Assembly: GCF_018614055.1 (NCBI RefSeq) | Contig: NZ_JAGGPB010000023.1 | Span: forward strand, 62,001-126,000 | Length of the DNA: 64,000 bases | Origin: Streptomyces sp. ISL-98 | GTDB taxonomy: Bacteria; Actinomycetota; Actinomycetes; Streptomycetales; Streptomycetaceae | Reading direction: 5' to 3' | Shown: positions 26,232-34,606 of the stretch, piece after piece | How the letters are laid out: each line of letters starts with the position of its first letter | Position numbering within the stretch: the stretch's first letter is position 1 | Translations under genes and position numbers: made by a program | Notes under the pieces: model-generated | Database searches by the model: none | What the model was told of the DNA's origin: nothing | Seen by the model: only the letters and a program-made list of their open reading frames with translations

Positions 26232-27241
26232 CGACCACGACCATGCCGGAGCGGCCGGCGGTTCCGCCGCTGACCCGCCCGGAGATGGGCCTCGCCGGTA
26301 CCGGCGCGATCGCGGCGGCAGGTGTCGGTGCGCTGGGGTTGATTTCGTCTTTCGATGCCGTGTCTGCTGCTGCGCTGCGGTGGGGGTTCGGTGAGCCGTG
26401 GATGCTGCCGGTCGGTATCGACGTGGCCATCCCGGTATTCACCGTGGCCAACCTGCTGCTGATCCGAATGGACATGGGCCTGGCGTGGGTGCGGTTCGTG
26501 CCCTGGGTTCTCACCTTGATCACCTGCGGTCTGAACGTCGCCGCTGGCCATGGGGTGTGGGCGAAGGTCGCGCACGGCACAATGCCGCTGCTGTGGGTGG
26601 TGTTCTCCGAGATCGGCGCCCACATCTACGCCGTACGGATCGGGGCCGTAACCGGACGGCGGATGGACAAGATCCGCGCCTCGCGGTGGCTGCTGGCCTT
26701 CCCCTCCACGTTCTCGCTGTGGCGGCGGATGACGCTGTGGGAGATCACCTCCTACGCCGACGCGCTCGCCAGGGAGAAGGAACGACAGCTCGCCCGCGCC
26801 GACCTGCGCGAGACCTACGGCCGGCGGTGGCGATCGAAGACCCCACGCCGCGAGCGCGTACTACTTCGGCTCGGTGAACTCGCTCCCGGGGACGCCGTGG
26901 AGGAGCCCGAGCCGGAGCCCGAGCCGGAGCCGGACGCCCCGGAGCCGCCGAAGACGGCGGAGCCGAAGGAGCGGACGTCGCGCAAGCGCCCGGCTCGCTC
27001 CAAGGCGAAGGCCGCGAAGGCACCGCGCACGACGGCCGAACTGCTGGCCCAGGCCCGCGAGGTCACTGCCGACTGGACCGATGACGCGATCAACGCTGAG
27101 GCAATCCGGACCGCGCTGCACTGCTCGGCAGCGAACTCCCGGCTGCTGCGGGATGCGCTGCTGACCGAGCGTTCCGAGGGCCGACGCCTGCGCTCCATCG
27201 ACGCTGCCGACAGCGACGAGGCCGAGGGGGCGGCGGCATGA
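26228..27241 (+). CDS. DUF2637 membrane protein (Spd-type)
   Basis: 337 aa. Four hydrophobic segments in residues 20-140 (GAIAAAGVGALGLISSF, WMLPVGIDVAIPVFTVANLLL, WVLTLITCGLNVAAG, MPLLWVVFSEIGAHIYAVR), characteristic of DUF2637 proteins found in Streptomyces plasmids and AICEs. The cytoplasmic tail has a Glu-Pro repeat (EPEPEPEPEP), a Lys/Arg-rich stretch and a small helical domain (TADWTDDAINAEAIRTALH) that could bind DNA. Probably works with TraB in mycelial spread; that role is inferred. Confidence 0.85.
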   Translation: MTTTTMPERPAVPPLTRPEMGLAGTGAIAAAGVGALGLISSFDAVSAAALRWGFGEPWMLPVGIDVAIPVFTVANLLLIRMDMGLAWVRFVPWVLTLITCGLNVAAGHGVWAKVAHGTMPLLWVVFSEIGAHIYAVRIGAVTGRRMDKIRASRWLLAFPSTFSLWRRMTLWEITSYADALAREKERQLARADLRETYGRRWRSKTPRRERVLLRLGELAPGDAVEEPEPEPEPEPDAPEPPKTAEPKERTSRKRPARSKAKAAKAPRTTAELLAQAREVTADWTDDAINAEAIRTALHCSAANSRLLRDALLTERSEGRRLRSIDAADSDEAEGAAA

Positions 27242-27891
27242 GCACCCTCGTAGCGGCCATCGCCACTGCGGCTCCGATGGCGGCCGGATGGTCGGCGCAC
27301 ACGCTGTGGCTCCGCCGTCGGCTGCACGTCGCACGCCGTGACCCGCTGACCGGCTTACGGACACGGGACGGCTTCACCCGCCGCGCCACGGTTCTCCTGA
27401 AGGACCCGCGGGCGGTGGTGGTTCTGGCTGACGTCGACCGCTTCAAGCAGATCAACGACACCCACGGCCACGCCGCAGGCGACGCGCTGCTGAAGGCGAC
27501 CGCGGACCGGCTGGCTCACTACGTCGGCAAGGCCGGCGTCTCCGGACGGCTCGGAGGCGATGAGTTCGCCGCAGTCGTCATCGACGACCACGGCACCGCC
27601 GCCGACCTCCTCGCCGTCCTTCACGGCGTGCTCGCCCGCTCTGCGGACGGACTGGACCCGGCGGTGCACACCACGGTGTCGCTCGGCTGGGTCCGTGCCG
27701 CAGACCACCCCGGAGAGGACCTGTCCGGGCTGCTGCGGCGAGCCGATGAAGCGATGTATGCGGCCAAGCAGGGCCGGGCGGGTGTCCGCCGGGCTGGGCT
27801 CGGCAAGCTCTTCGCCACGGTCAAGGGTCGCCGCTCGGGCCGCCGCGGCTCTCGCACCGACGACGCTCCCGCGAGGGGAGTGGCGGCCTGA
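27238..27891 (+). CDS. GGDEF-domain protein (diguanylate cyclase-like)
   Basis: 217 aa. One N-terminal hydrophobic helix, then a GGDEF domain: RDPLTGLRTRDGF, VVLADVDRFKQINDTHGHAAGD, and an intact RLGGDEFAAV active site. The RxxD inhibitory site expected five residues before GGDEF is absent, so product feedback is probably lacking. If active it would make cyclic di-GMP during element expression, linking transfer to host developmental control. Coupled to the genes on both sides. Confidence 0.9.
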   Translation: MSTLVAAIATAAPMAAGWSAHTLWLRRRLHVARRDPLTGLRTRDGFTRRATVLLKDPRAVVVLADVDRFKQINDTHGHAAGDALLKATADRLAHYVGKAGVSGRLGGDEFAAVVIDDHGTAADLLAVLHGVLARSADGLDPAVHTTVSLGWVRAADHPGEDLSGLLRRADEAMYAAKQGRAGVRRAGLGKLFATVKGRRSGRRGSRTDDAPARGVAA

Positions 27892-28277
27892 TGTCTCCGA
27901 CGTTCGGCAAGTGCTACGACCCCAGTGGGGCGAAGTACGGGATACCGACCTTCCCTTGGAGGTTCGCCCCGAGCGGCTATGCGACCCGCCGTCAGCTTCG
28001 CATCCGGGGCTTACGGCCCGGCGGTCAGCCGGTCACCGCCCAGGTGATGCGCCGCTCCCGTCGGCGCCGCGGCGGGGTGGCGGTCGCCTACCTCTACCGC
28101 ATCGACCTCGCGAAGCCCGTGCGGCCGATGACCCCGGCTAAGCGGGCCGCGCTCGACAAGGCGATGGCCGCCCGCCGCACCTGCCCGTCCTGCTGCACGG
28201 ACGCCGGTTACTGCATCCCGATCTCCCTCGGCATGTGCGTGACCTGCGCCTACCCCGAAGAACAGCGCGCCGCCTGA
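27891..28277 (+). CDS. RRQRL-motif zinc-binding protein
   Basis: 128 aa. Opens with YGIPTFPWRFAP and TRRQLRIRGLRPGG, the motif that names this AICE-associated family. It ends with a Cys cluster (TCPSCCTDAGYCIP, MCVTCAYP) fit for zinc. Function is unknown. Start overlaps the GGDEF stop (TGATG). It precedes traB by 95 bases including a hairpin. Confidence 0.8.
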   Translation: MSPTFGKCYDPSGAKYGIPTFPWRFAPSGYATRRQLRIRGLRPGGQPVTAQVMRRSRRRRGGVAVAYLYRIDLAKPVRPMTPAKRAALDKAMAARRTCPSCCTDAGYCIPISLGMCVTCAYPEEQRAA

Positions 28278-28303
28278 ACTGCACAGCAACCGCCAAATGG
28301 GGC

Positions 28304-28335
28304 CCGGACGGTAGGCCGTCCAAAGCGCCGTCCGG
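28304..28335 (+). promoter_or_regulatory. Hairpin upstream of traB
   Basis: CCGGACGG pairs with CCGTCCGG across 16 bases. Placed 38 bases before the traB start; could slow read-through into traB or form part of a transfer locus. Confidence 0.4.
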
Positions 28336-28372
28336 ACCCCTTCCAACCCCAGTTGTCCGGGAAGGACTGTCA

Positions 28373-30637
28373 GTGAATCACGACGACGAAAACGAACTGT
28401 TCAACCGACTCGAAGCCGACATGGCCACCACACCAGCACCCGACTTGGGCGCCGATGTAGTCGACCTCGACAAGGCGCGGTCGGCCCGCACCGAGTCGGC
28501 CGACTCCACCGGAGCCGAGTCGGGCACCGGGTCGGCCGACCCGACCCCGCACGGTACGGGTGACGGGTCGGGCACCACGGAGCGGACCCGGTTTGGTGGC
28601 GGGTCGGGTGCGGTGATGGTCGATGGTCCGGCCCCGGCGGGTCCCGGATTCATGGACCGGCTCAAGGGCGCCAAGCGCCGCCCGGTCGTGCCGATGTGGC
28701 TGAAGTCCACGACGGAACTCAAGTCCGCCACCGGCTGGGCGGCCGGGCACTACGGCCACAAGGCCGGATACCACGCCCTGCGCTCCCCGGTGTACGTCGC
28801 GCGCCTCGCGCTGCTGTCGCCGCTCGGGGCCGCGAAATTCGTCGGCGGCACGATGCGCTGGGTCGCCGACCGCGAGGGCGAACCGGTCCGACTCGCCGCC
28901 GTCCGGCGCGAGGACGCAGCCGAGTACCTCAAGCTCTCCCGCCAGCGCGACGGTCGGGTGAGGCTGCGCACCTTGGTGGTGGCGCTCGCGTCGCTCATCG
29001 GCTTGGGTGCGGCCTTGGCTCTGTACGTTTTGGCCCCGGGCTGGCTTCAGATGGTGTCGGTCGGCGCTCTGCTGCTCGCCCTCGGGCACGCGGGCCGGCC
29101 CGAGGATGCGCCGGTCATCACCCGCGCTGTGGACCTGCCGCAGGTGCAGCGCCTGACGTCCGACATCGTGGCCCGGGCGTTCGCCGCCCTCGGTATCGCG
29201 GAGATCAACAAGCAGGCGGCCAAGGGCAAGCCCGGCATCGAGTTCAAGGCCCCGATCCAGCGCGACGGCAAAGGCTGGCGCGCCGACCTCGATCTCCCGT
29301 ACGGCGTGACGGTCTCCGACGTGCTCGACCGCCGCGAACGCCTCGCGTCGGGCCTGCGCAAGTCGCTGGGCTGTGTGTGGCCCGAGCCCGTTCCCGGGGA
29401 GCACCCGGGGCGCGTGATGCTGTGGGTCGGTGATCAGGACATGGCCCGGGCGCCGCAGCCGTCGTGGCCGCTGCTGAAGGCAGGGACCAGCTCGCTGTTC
29501 AAGCCCGTTCCGTACGGCACCGATCCGCGCGGTCGGCAGGTGGGTTTCGACCTGATGTACGCGAACTTCCTAACCGGCGCCATGCCGGGTCGTGGCAAGA
29601 CGTTCGCGCTGCGCATCCTGCTGCTGGCTGCGGCGATGGACCCGACCGCTGAGCTGCACACCTGGGAGTTCAAGGGCACCGGAGACTTCTCCGCCTTCGC
29701 CCCCATCTCCCACTCCTACGGCTCCGGCCCCGGCGATGACGCCACGGTCGAAGGCTGCGTGGACGCGCTGACGTACGTCTACGGCGAACTCGACCGCCGC
29801 GCCAGGGTCATCAACGGGTTGCCCAAGGACATCTGTCCGGAGAACAAGGTCACCCCCGCTCTGGCCAAGAAGAAGTCGCTGGGCCTGCACCCGCTGGTGA
29901 TGTCCATCGACGAGTGCCAGGAAGTGTTCACGCACGAGAAGTTCGGCAAGAAGGCCGCCGAACTGGCCACCGCCATCATCAAGCGGGGCCGCGCCCTGGG
30001 CGTGATCCTGCTGCTGGGCACCCAGCGCCCGGACGCCGACTCGCTGCCCAAGGCGATCAGCGCCAACGTCGGCATCCGGTTCTGTCTCCAGGTCATGGGC
30101 CAGCCTGAGAACGACATGGTGCTCGGTACCTCGATGTACAGGAACGGTATCCGCGCTACCTCGTTCACCGCCGAAGATCTGGGCATCGGCTACCTGGTGG
30201 GTGCGGGCCCGAACCCGCAGATCGTCCGCTCCTACTACATCGACAACGCCAACGCCGAAGTGATCTGCCAGCAGGCCAAGGCCGCCCGCGCGGCGGCCGG
30301 CACCCTGCCCAACCCGGACGCTCCGAAGAAAGAGAAGGTCGCAGACACCCTGCTGGCAGACATCCTCGCGGTCATCCCCGCCGATGAAGCGAAGGTGTGG
30401 AACGAGACGGTCGTCGAACGTCTCGCGGAGCTGCGGCCCGAGCGCTACGGCGACTGGGCCCGCATGAGCGGTGAGGAACAGACCGCGCACCTGACCGCAG
30501 CGCTGAAGCCCTACGGCATTGCCGCCGGGCAGGTGGGGCGCCGCATCGGCGGCAAGTTCGTCAACAAGCGCGGAATCAAGCGCGACGACATCACCACCGT
30601 GGTAGCGGAGCGTAATCGAAATCGGGACGCGAGCTGA
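28373..30637 (+). CDS. traB: TraB/TraSA, FtsK-SpoIIIE conjugative DNA translocase
   Basis: 754 aa from GTG 28373 (GGAAGGA at 6 bases). Acidic, repetitive N-terminus (to residue 90), transmembrane pair (LVVALASLIGLGAALALYVL and LQMVSVGALLLALG), then the motor with Walker A GAMPGRGKTFALR and Walker B PLVMSIDECQE. A C-terminal winged-helix segment (YGIAAGQVGRRIGGKFVN) should read the clt repeats. This single protein moves double-stranded DNA between hyphae in AICEs, unlike type IV systems. Last gene of the coupled transfer operon. Confidence 0.93.
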   Translation: MNHDDENELFNRLEADMATTPAPDLGADVVDLDKARSARTESADSTGAESGTGSADPTPHGTGDGSGTTERTRFGGGSGAVMVDGPAPAGPGFMDRLKGAKRRPVVPMWLKSTTELKSATGWAAGHYGHKAGYHALRSPVYVARLALLSPLGAAKFVGGTMRWVADREGEPVRLAAVRREDAAEYLKLSRQRDGRVRLRTLVVALASLIGLGAALALYVLAPGWLQMVSVGALLLALGHAGRPEDAPVITRAVDLPQVQRLTSDIVARAFAALGIAEINKQAAKGKPGIEFKAPIQRDGKGWRADLDLPYGVTVSDVLDRRERLASGLRKSLGCVWPEPVPGEHPGRVMLWVGDQDMARAPQPSWPLLKAGTSSLFKPVPYGTDPRGRQVGFDLMYANFLTGAMPGRGKTFALRILLLAAAMDPTAELHTWEFKGTGDFSAFAPISHSYGSGPGDDATVEGCVDALTYVYGELDRRARVINGLPKDICPENKVTPALAKKKSLGLHPLVMSIDECQEVFTHEKFGKKAAELATAIIKRGRALGVILLLGTQRPDADSLPKAISANVGIRFCLQVMGQPENDMVLGTSMYRNGIRATSFTAEDLGIGYLVGAGPNPQIVRSYYIDNANAEVICQQAKAARAAAGTLPNPDAPKKEKVADTLLADILAVIPADEAKVWNETVVERLAELRPERYGDWARMSGEEQTAHLTAALKPYGIAAGQVGRRIGGKFVNKRGIKRDDITTVVAERNRNRDAS
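28527..28606. repeat. CGGGTC/GACCCG-rich segment inside traB (possible clt-like repeats)
   Basis: Five CGGGTC or GACCCG hexamers in about 80 bases within the 5' part of traB. TraB of pSVH1 recognises GACCCGGA-type octamers. The repeats also encode a low-complexity Ser/Gly/Thr linker, so codon bias may explain them. Confidence 0.3.
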
Positions 30638-30643
30638 CCGTCC

Positions 30644-30689
30644 GGGGCTGCTATCGATAGCACGCTCGCCCGCTATCGATAGCAGCCCC
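30644..30689. repeat. Nested palindrome after traB
   Basis: 18-base perfect arms (GGGGCTGCTATCGATAGC and complement) around 10 bases, and each arm itself contains the 12-base palindrome GCTATCGATAGC. The direct repeat ATAGCGGCCCA follows at 30691 and 30727. It could terminate the transfer transcript or be an origin or clt element. Confidence 0.6.
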
Positions 30690-30778
30690 GATAGCGGCCC
30701 ATCTGGGCCCTGATCAGGTCGCTAGCGCATAGCGGCCCACCTGCGGAAACCCCTGAAACCCGCCTGTGGAGGCCCTTC

Positions 30779-31030
30779 ATGCCCCCTGCCCTGCTCGCTA
30801 TCACGCTCTTCCTGCTCGTCACGTTCTGTTACGCGTCCTTGTGTGTGGCCAGCCCGTTCGGCAACTGCCGCAAGTGCAAGGGCTTCGGCTACGCGCTCAA
30901 GAAAGACCGTCGGGGGCGACTCAAGCCTGGCAAGACCTGCCGCCGCTGCCGGGGCGACCGCAAGCGCATACGCGTCGGCCGCCACCTGTTCAACGTCGCG
31001 ATGCGCATCCACCGCGACGGCACCCGCTGA
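30779..31030 (+). CDS. Small membrane protein with DnaJ-like CxxC repeats
   Basis: 83 aa. N-terminal helix (LLAITLFLLVTFCYASLCV) would anchor it in the membrane. The remainder has two zinc-type knuckles, CRKCKGFGYA and CRRCRGDRK, resembling half of a DnaJ zinc finger. Basic C-terminus. No named family recognised; it may cooperate with the transfer machinery. Confidence 0.65.
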   Translation: MPPALLAITLFLLVTFCYASLCVASPFGNCRKCKGFGYALKKDRRGRLKPGKTCRRCRGDRKRIRVGRHLFNVAMRIHRDGTR

Positions 31031-31046
31031 CCCCGCAAACAGAAAC

Positions 31047-31115
31047 GACCGGCGACCGCCCGTCATAAGACGGACCCCACTCCGAGCAGGAGCTAGGTGG
31101 GCGCGGTCGCCGGTC
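31047..31115. ncRNA. Three-way-junction structure, candidate RNA or single-strand origin
   Basis: A 13-bp closing stem (GACCGGCGACCGC with GCGGTCGCCGGTC) encloses two hairpins: CCGTC-ATAA-GACGG at 31060-31073 and CCCAC/GTGGG at 31076-31101, whose loop carries AGCAGGAGC, an SD-like stretch. It fills the gap between two small genes. Both transcript-level regulation and a lagging-strand (sti/sso) origin are possible. Confidence 0.45.
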
Positions 31116-31194
31116 AAATCCCCAAGCTTGCGAGCACCTGGGGACCTGCGGATCTTAACCAGCCTTCCTCGCCACCCGAAAGCGAGATTCCACC

Positions 31195-31383
31195 GTGGCC
31201 ATCACCGTCTCCCTCGTCGCCCTGTTCGGACTCGTCCTGTTCTTTCTGCTCCGCTCCAAGTCCCTCGGCTACGGCTCCGCGTTCGTCGCCATGATGTTCG
31301 GCTTCTACCTCGCCTCCACCGGCGCCTCCGAGCCGATGAACGAACTCACCACCGCCGTTGTCGACGCCATCAGCAACCTCTAG
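31195..31383 (+). CDS. Small two-helix membrane protein
   Basis: 62 aa from GTG 31195. Two hydrophobic segments (AITVSLVALFGLVLFFLL and YGSAFVAMMFGFYLAS) with a short acidic tail. Size and place suit spread (Spd) proteins of Streptomyces elements. Eleven bases separate it from the next gene. Confidence 0.65.
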   Translation: MAITVSLVALFGLVLFFLLRSKSLGYGSAFVAMMFGFYLASTGASEPMNELTTAVVDAISNL

Positions 31384-31393
31384 GAGGCTGGTC

Positions 31394-32002
31394 ATGAACG
31401 AACCCCTCGTCGCCCGCCACTGGGTCGCGATCGCCGCGCCCAAAGCAGCCCCGGCGCTCGCCACGTCCACCGTGCTGATCCTCGGCAGGATCTGGAACGC
31501 CAACGGCGCCGAACACTCCGTGGGCAACGCCGCGTTGATGGTCGTGCTCGCGGCCGGAGCCGCAACGGCTGGCGCTTTCGCGTCGGCCGGTCGCGCCGGT
31601 GACCCCGTCACCGCCGGAACCGCCTTCGCCGCCTCCGGAGGGCTCGCCCTCGCAGGCGTCGCCGGATACGCGGATGGCCTGCCGCTGCCGCTGCTGCTCT
31701 GGGTGCTGGTCACCGCCACCGCGTACGGCATCGCGGCCCGCTACTGGCGCACCGACCGCCGAGACGCCGTGGCCTACAACCGGCAGACCACCGTCCGGCG
31801 CGAGGAACACGGCCACATCGAACGCGTCGAAGCCCTGCGCGCCGGGGCACAGATCGAGGTCGCCCGCACCGGCGCCGCCTACGCCGAACAGCTCGCCAGC
31901 GCCCTCATTGCCCGCGCCGCCCTGCCCGGCTTCGACCCCGCCGCACTCACCCGCGCCGGACTGCCCGAACTCCCCGCCGTCGAGATCACCAAGGAGATCT
32001 GA
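31394..32002 (+). CDS. AICE membrane protein of unknown function
   Basis: 202 aa; AGGAGG precedes ATG 31394. Three to four hydrophobic Ala/Gly-rich segments in residues 15-110, then a cytosolic helical tail (VRREEHGHIERVEALRAGAQIEV) likely to be coiled. No family recognised. Its stop is three bases from the next start. Confidence 0.7.
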   Translation: MNEPLVARHWVAIAAPKAAPALATSTVLILGRIWNANGAEHSVGNAALMVVLAAGAATAGAFASAGRAGDPVTAGTAFAASGGLALAGVAGYADGLPLPLLLWVLVTATAYGIAARYWRTDRRDAVAYNRQTTVRREEHGHIERVEALRAGAQIEVARTGAAYAEQLASALIARAALPGFDPAALTRAGLPELPAVEITKEI

Positions 32003-32005
32003 GAC

Positions 32006-32470
32006 ATGTTCGAGATCCGTGTTGTCTGCGAACCGGCTGATGCTGAGCGCATCACCACCGAGTTGAACGGCAAGTTCCACACCGGCACCGTGCGGCGCTA
32101 CCCCTCACGCTTCACCGACATGGTCCGCCTGTACATCACCGCCGACCACTGGCCGCACTCGCAGATCTGGCCGACGCCCGAAGAGGCGTACGCCACAGCC
32201 CCGAGCATCATCAGCGAGATCGGATGGACCGCCCGCGCTGCCACCGACAAGCCGTTCGGCCAGGAGATCGGGCGGGAGTTCTGGCTCCGCAAGGCCGCCG
32301 TCCTAGACCGCATCGCCCTCGCCGACGAAGACGCCGGTATCCACGGCGACGCGACCGAGGTGGCCGTCAAGGCTGCCCAGCGACTCATGGACACGGACGA
32401 CGCCCCGGTCATCTGCGAGCCGCGCCACTACATCCGCCAGCAGTACGCCCGGTGGGCCAAGAACCAGTAG
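32006..32470 (+). CDS. AICE protein of unknown function
   Basis: 154 aa, soluble. N-terminal β-α-β-like segment (FEIRVVCEPADAERITTELNG) and C-terminal helices ending YIRQQYARWAKNQ. No domain recognised. Last gene before the second leader hairpin. Confidence 0.7.
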   Translation: MFEIRVVCEPADAERITTELNGKFHTGTVRRYPSRFTDMVRLYITADHWPHSQIWPTPEEAYATAPSIISEIGWTARAATDKPFGQEIGREFWLRKAAVLDRIALADEDAGIHGDATEVAVKAAQRLMDTDDAPVICEPRHYIRQQYARWAKNQ

Positions 32471-32475
32471 CAACG

Positions 32476-32519
32476 CCGCGGCGGCGGGACTCCCCAGCAA
32501 AGGTCGCCCGCCGCCGCGG
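32476..32519 (+). promoter_or_regulatory. Conserved leader hairpin, copy 2
   Basis: Perfect 13-base arms (CCGCGGCGGCGGG with CCCGCCGCCGCGG) and an 18-base loop ACTCCCCAGCAAAGGTCG, matching copy 1 at 25536-25574. It lies 43 bases ahead of the replication operon. Confidence 0.65.
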
Positions 32520-32561
32520 TTCTCCCTGACCCGTCCGAAGACAGAACAGGAGACCTCCAGA

Positions 32562-33446
32562 ATGCCTCAACTTGAACGCCGCGCGCTCCACCAGGCCGCG
32601 CAGGATGCCGCCGCCCGCGGCTGGCATGTCTTCCCGCTGATCCCCGGTGACAAGCCGCCCGCCATCCGCGACTGGCAGGAGCGGGCCACCACCGACCCCG
32701 AACGCATCGCCCGGTGCTGGGCTCATGCGCCGTACAACATCGGCATTGCCACCGGCCCGTCCGGTCTGGTCGTCATCGACTTGGACACCCCCAAGGACGC
32801 GGACGACACCCCGGTCGGGGAATGGGCGCTGCCCGGCATCACCGATGGCATGGATGTATTGGCGCTGATCTGCGAGCGTCACGGCGAGCCGCTTCCGAAC
32901 CAGACGTACACCGTGCGTACCCGTGCGGGCGGAACGCATCTGTACTTCACCGCACCGGACGGCAGCGAGGTACGCAACACCATCGGCAAGCACGGGTGGA
33001 AGGTCGACACCCGAGCCGTCGGCGGGTACGTGGTTGCGGCGGGCAGCATCGTCGGCGGCCGGTCGTACGAGGTCATCCGCGACGATGCGCCGGCGCTTTT
33101 GCCGGAGTGGCTGACGGAGCTGCTGCGACCGGCGCCGCTGCCCCCGCAGAAGCCAGTGACCGTGGCGCTCGCCTCCGATCGGCGCGGCAAGTGGCTCCGC
33201 GCCGCTGTCAACGGGGAGTTGGAGCGCGTCACGTCCTCGGGCGAGGACCAGCACAACAACGCGCTCTACCTCGCTTCTGTCGCCCTGGGCCAGCTCGTCG
33301 CTGGGGGAGAGCTGAGCGAGTCCGAGGTGACCGCGTGGCTCACTGCCGCCGGGCTTCAGGTCGGACAGCCCGTCCGTGAGGCACTGCGCACGATCGCCTC
33401 TGGCCTGAAGGCCGGGGCCAAGCGTCCCAGGACGGTCGCAGCATGA
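32562..33446 (+). CDS. Bifunctional DNA primase/polymerase (prim-pol)
   Basis: 294 aa. Prim-pol domain: ARGWHVFPLIPGDKPP at the N-terminus, catalytic acids in GLVVIDLDTP, TRAGGTHLYFTAPDG and the VDTRAVGGYVVAAGS motif. It should prime and start replication of the excised circle. A C-terminal helical segment completes the usual AICE form, in which the helicase-like ATPase is a separate downstream gene. Overlaps that gene by four bases. Confidence 0.92.
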   Translation: MPQLERRALHQAAQDAAARGWHVFPLIPGDKPPAIRDWQERATTDPERIARCWAHAPYNIGIATGPSGLVVIDLDTPKDADDTPVGEWALPGITDGMDVLALICERHGEPLPNQTYTVRTRAGGTHLYFTAPDGSEVRNTIGKHGWKVDTRAVGGYVVAAGSIVGGRSYEVIRDDAPALLPEWLTELLRPAPLPPQKPVTVALASDRRGKWLRAAVNGELERVTSSGEDQHNNALYLASVALGQLVAGGELSESEVTAWLTAAGLQVGQPVREALRTIASGLKAGAKRPRTVAA

Positions 33447-34606
33447 GCGCCAACCCGATCCCTCCGCTGCACCTGTACTCCGTCCCCAGCGACGCACCGG
33501 CCGCGGCCGTGGCGCCGCCGAAGCGGGAACGGCCCCGGACCTCATGGACCGCCGATCAGCTCATGGACGCCCAGTTCCCCGAGCCGAAGTGGGCCGTGCC
33601 CGGCATCCTCGCGGAAGGCGTCAGCCTGCTCGCGGGACCGCCCAAGGTTGGCAAGTCCTGGCTTTCCCTGGGGCTGGCCCTGGCGGTCGCGGCCGGTGGG
33701 CAGGCGTTCGACTCCGTGCCGGTCAAGGGCGGGCCGGTCCTCTACCTCGCGCTGGAGGACACCCCGCGCCGTCTTCAGACCCGTATGGGCAAGCTGCTGG
33801 GAGGCGAGCGCGCGCCAGCCGGTCTGACGCTGGTGACCGAATGTCCGCCCTTCCCCCAGGGCGGGGTTGAGGCCATCGCCGGGTGGCTGGACCGCAATCC
33901 CGATGCCCGCATGGTCGTCATCGACGTGTTCGCCAAGATGCGCGGCGCCTCCCCGCAGGGGGCATCGGCGTACGACGCGGACTACGTCGCGGTCGGTTAC
34001 GCGAAGCGGCTCGCGGACCACTACGGCATCGCTGTCGTCCTGGTCCACCACGTCCGCAAGATGGCCTCCGAGGACTTCCTGGCCGAAGTCTCCGGAACCA
34101 ACGGCATCGCAGGCGCCGCCGACGCCACCCTCGTACTCAAGCGAGCCCGCGGCCAGGCTGACGGCATCCTGCACGTGACCGGGCGCGACGTGGACGAAGC
34201 CGAGTACGCGCTGTCGTTCCAAGCCGCCTCCGGAGCCTGGCACTTGTTGGACGGGCCCGTGTCCGACCACACCGTTGGCGACACTCGCGCCGCGATCCTG
34301 CGGCACGTTCGCGCCAATCCTGGGGCCAAGCCCAAGGACATCGCGGACGCCCTCCCACAGACCGACGCGGACACCGTTCGCCGTACCTGCTCCCGCATGG
34401 CCGCGGACGGACAGCTCACCAAGGACGGAGGCGGCCGGTACTACCCGGACACCGAGACCCGGACACAGGGGGTACCGGAGGTGTCCCAGCTGTCCGACTG
34501 TCCGGTTGACCCATCTGACCTGCAAGAACTACCCGGACAGCAGAAGTGGGAGCTGTCCCACCTGTCCGACTCCGCACCTGCAATCGGAGGCGAGCGCCTT
34601 GCTTGA
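33443..34606 (+). CDS. RecA/KaiC-like replication ATPase
   Basis: 387 aa. Walker A in LLAGPPKVGKSWLSLG, Walker B in MVVIDVFAK, and HHVRKMASEDFL, as in RepA-type hexameric helicases of AICEs and plasmids. A C-terminal winged helix (GAKPKDIADALPQTDADTVRRTCSRM) follows. The tail repeats LSDCPV/LSDSAP because the DNA there holds CTGTCCG repeats, perhaps binding sites for the protein itself. Confidence 0.88.
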   Translation: MSANPIPPLHLYSVPSDAPAAAVAPPKRERPRTSWTADQLMDAQFPEPKWAVPGILAEGVSLLAGPPKVGKSWLSLGLALAVAAGGQAFDSVPVKGGPVLYLALEDTPRRLQTRMGKLLGGERAPAGLTLVTECPPFPQGGVEAIAGWLDRNPDARMVVIDVFAKMRGASPQGASAYDADYVAVGYAKRLADHYGIAVVLVHHVRKMASEDFLAEVSGTNGIAGAADATLVLKRARGQADGILHVTGRDVDEAEYALSFQAASGAWHLLDGPVSDHTVGDTRAAILRHVRANPGAKPKDIADALPQTDADTVRRTCSRMAADGQLTKDGGGRYYPDTETRTQGVPEVSQLSDCPVDPSDLQELPGQQKWELSHLSDSAPAIGGERLA

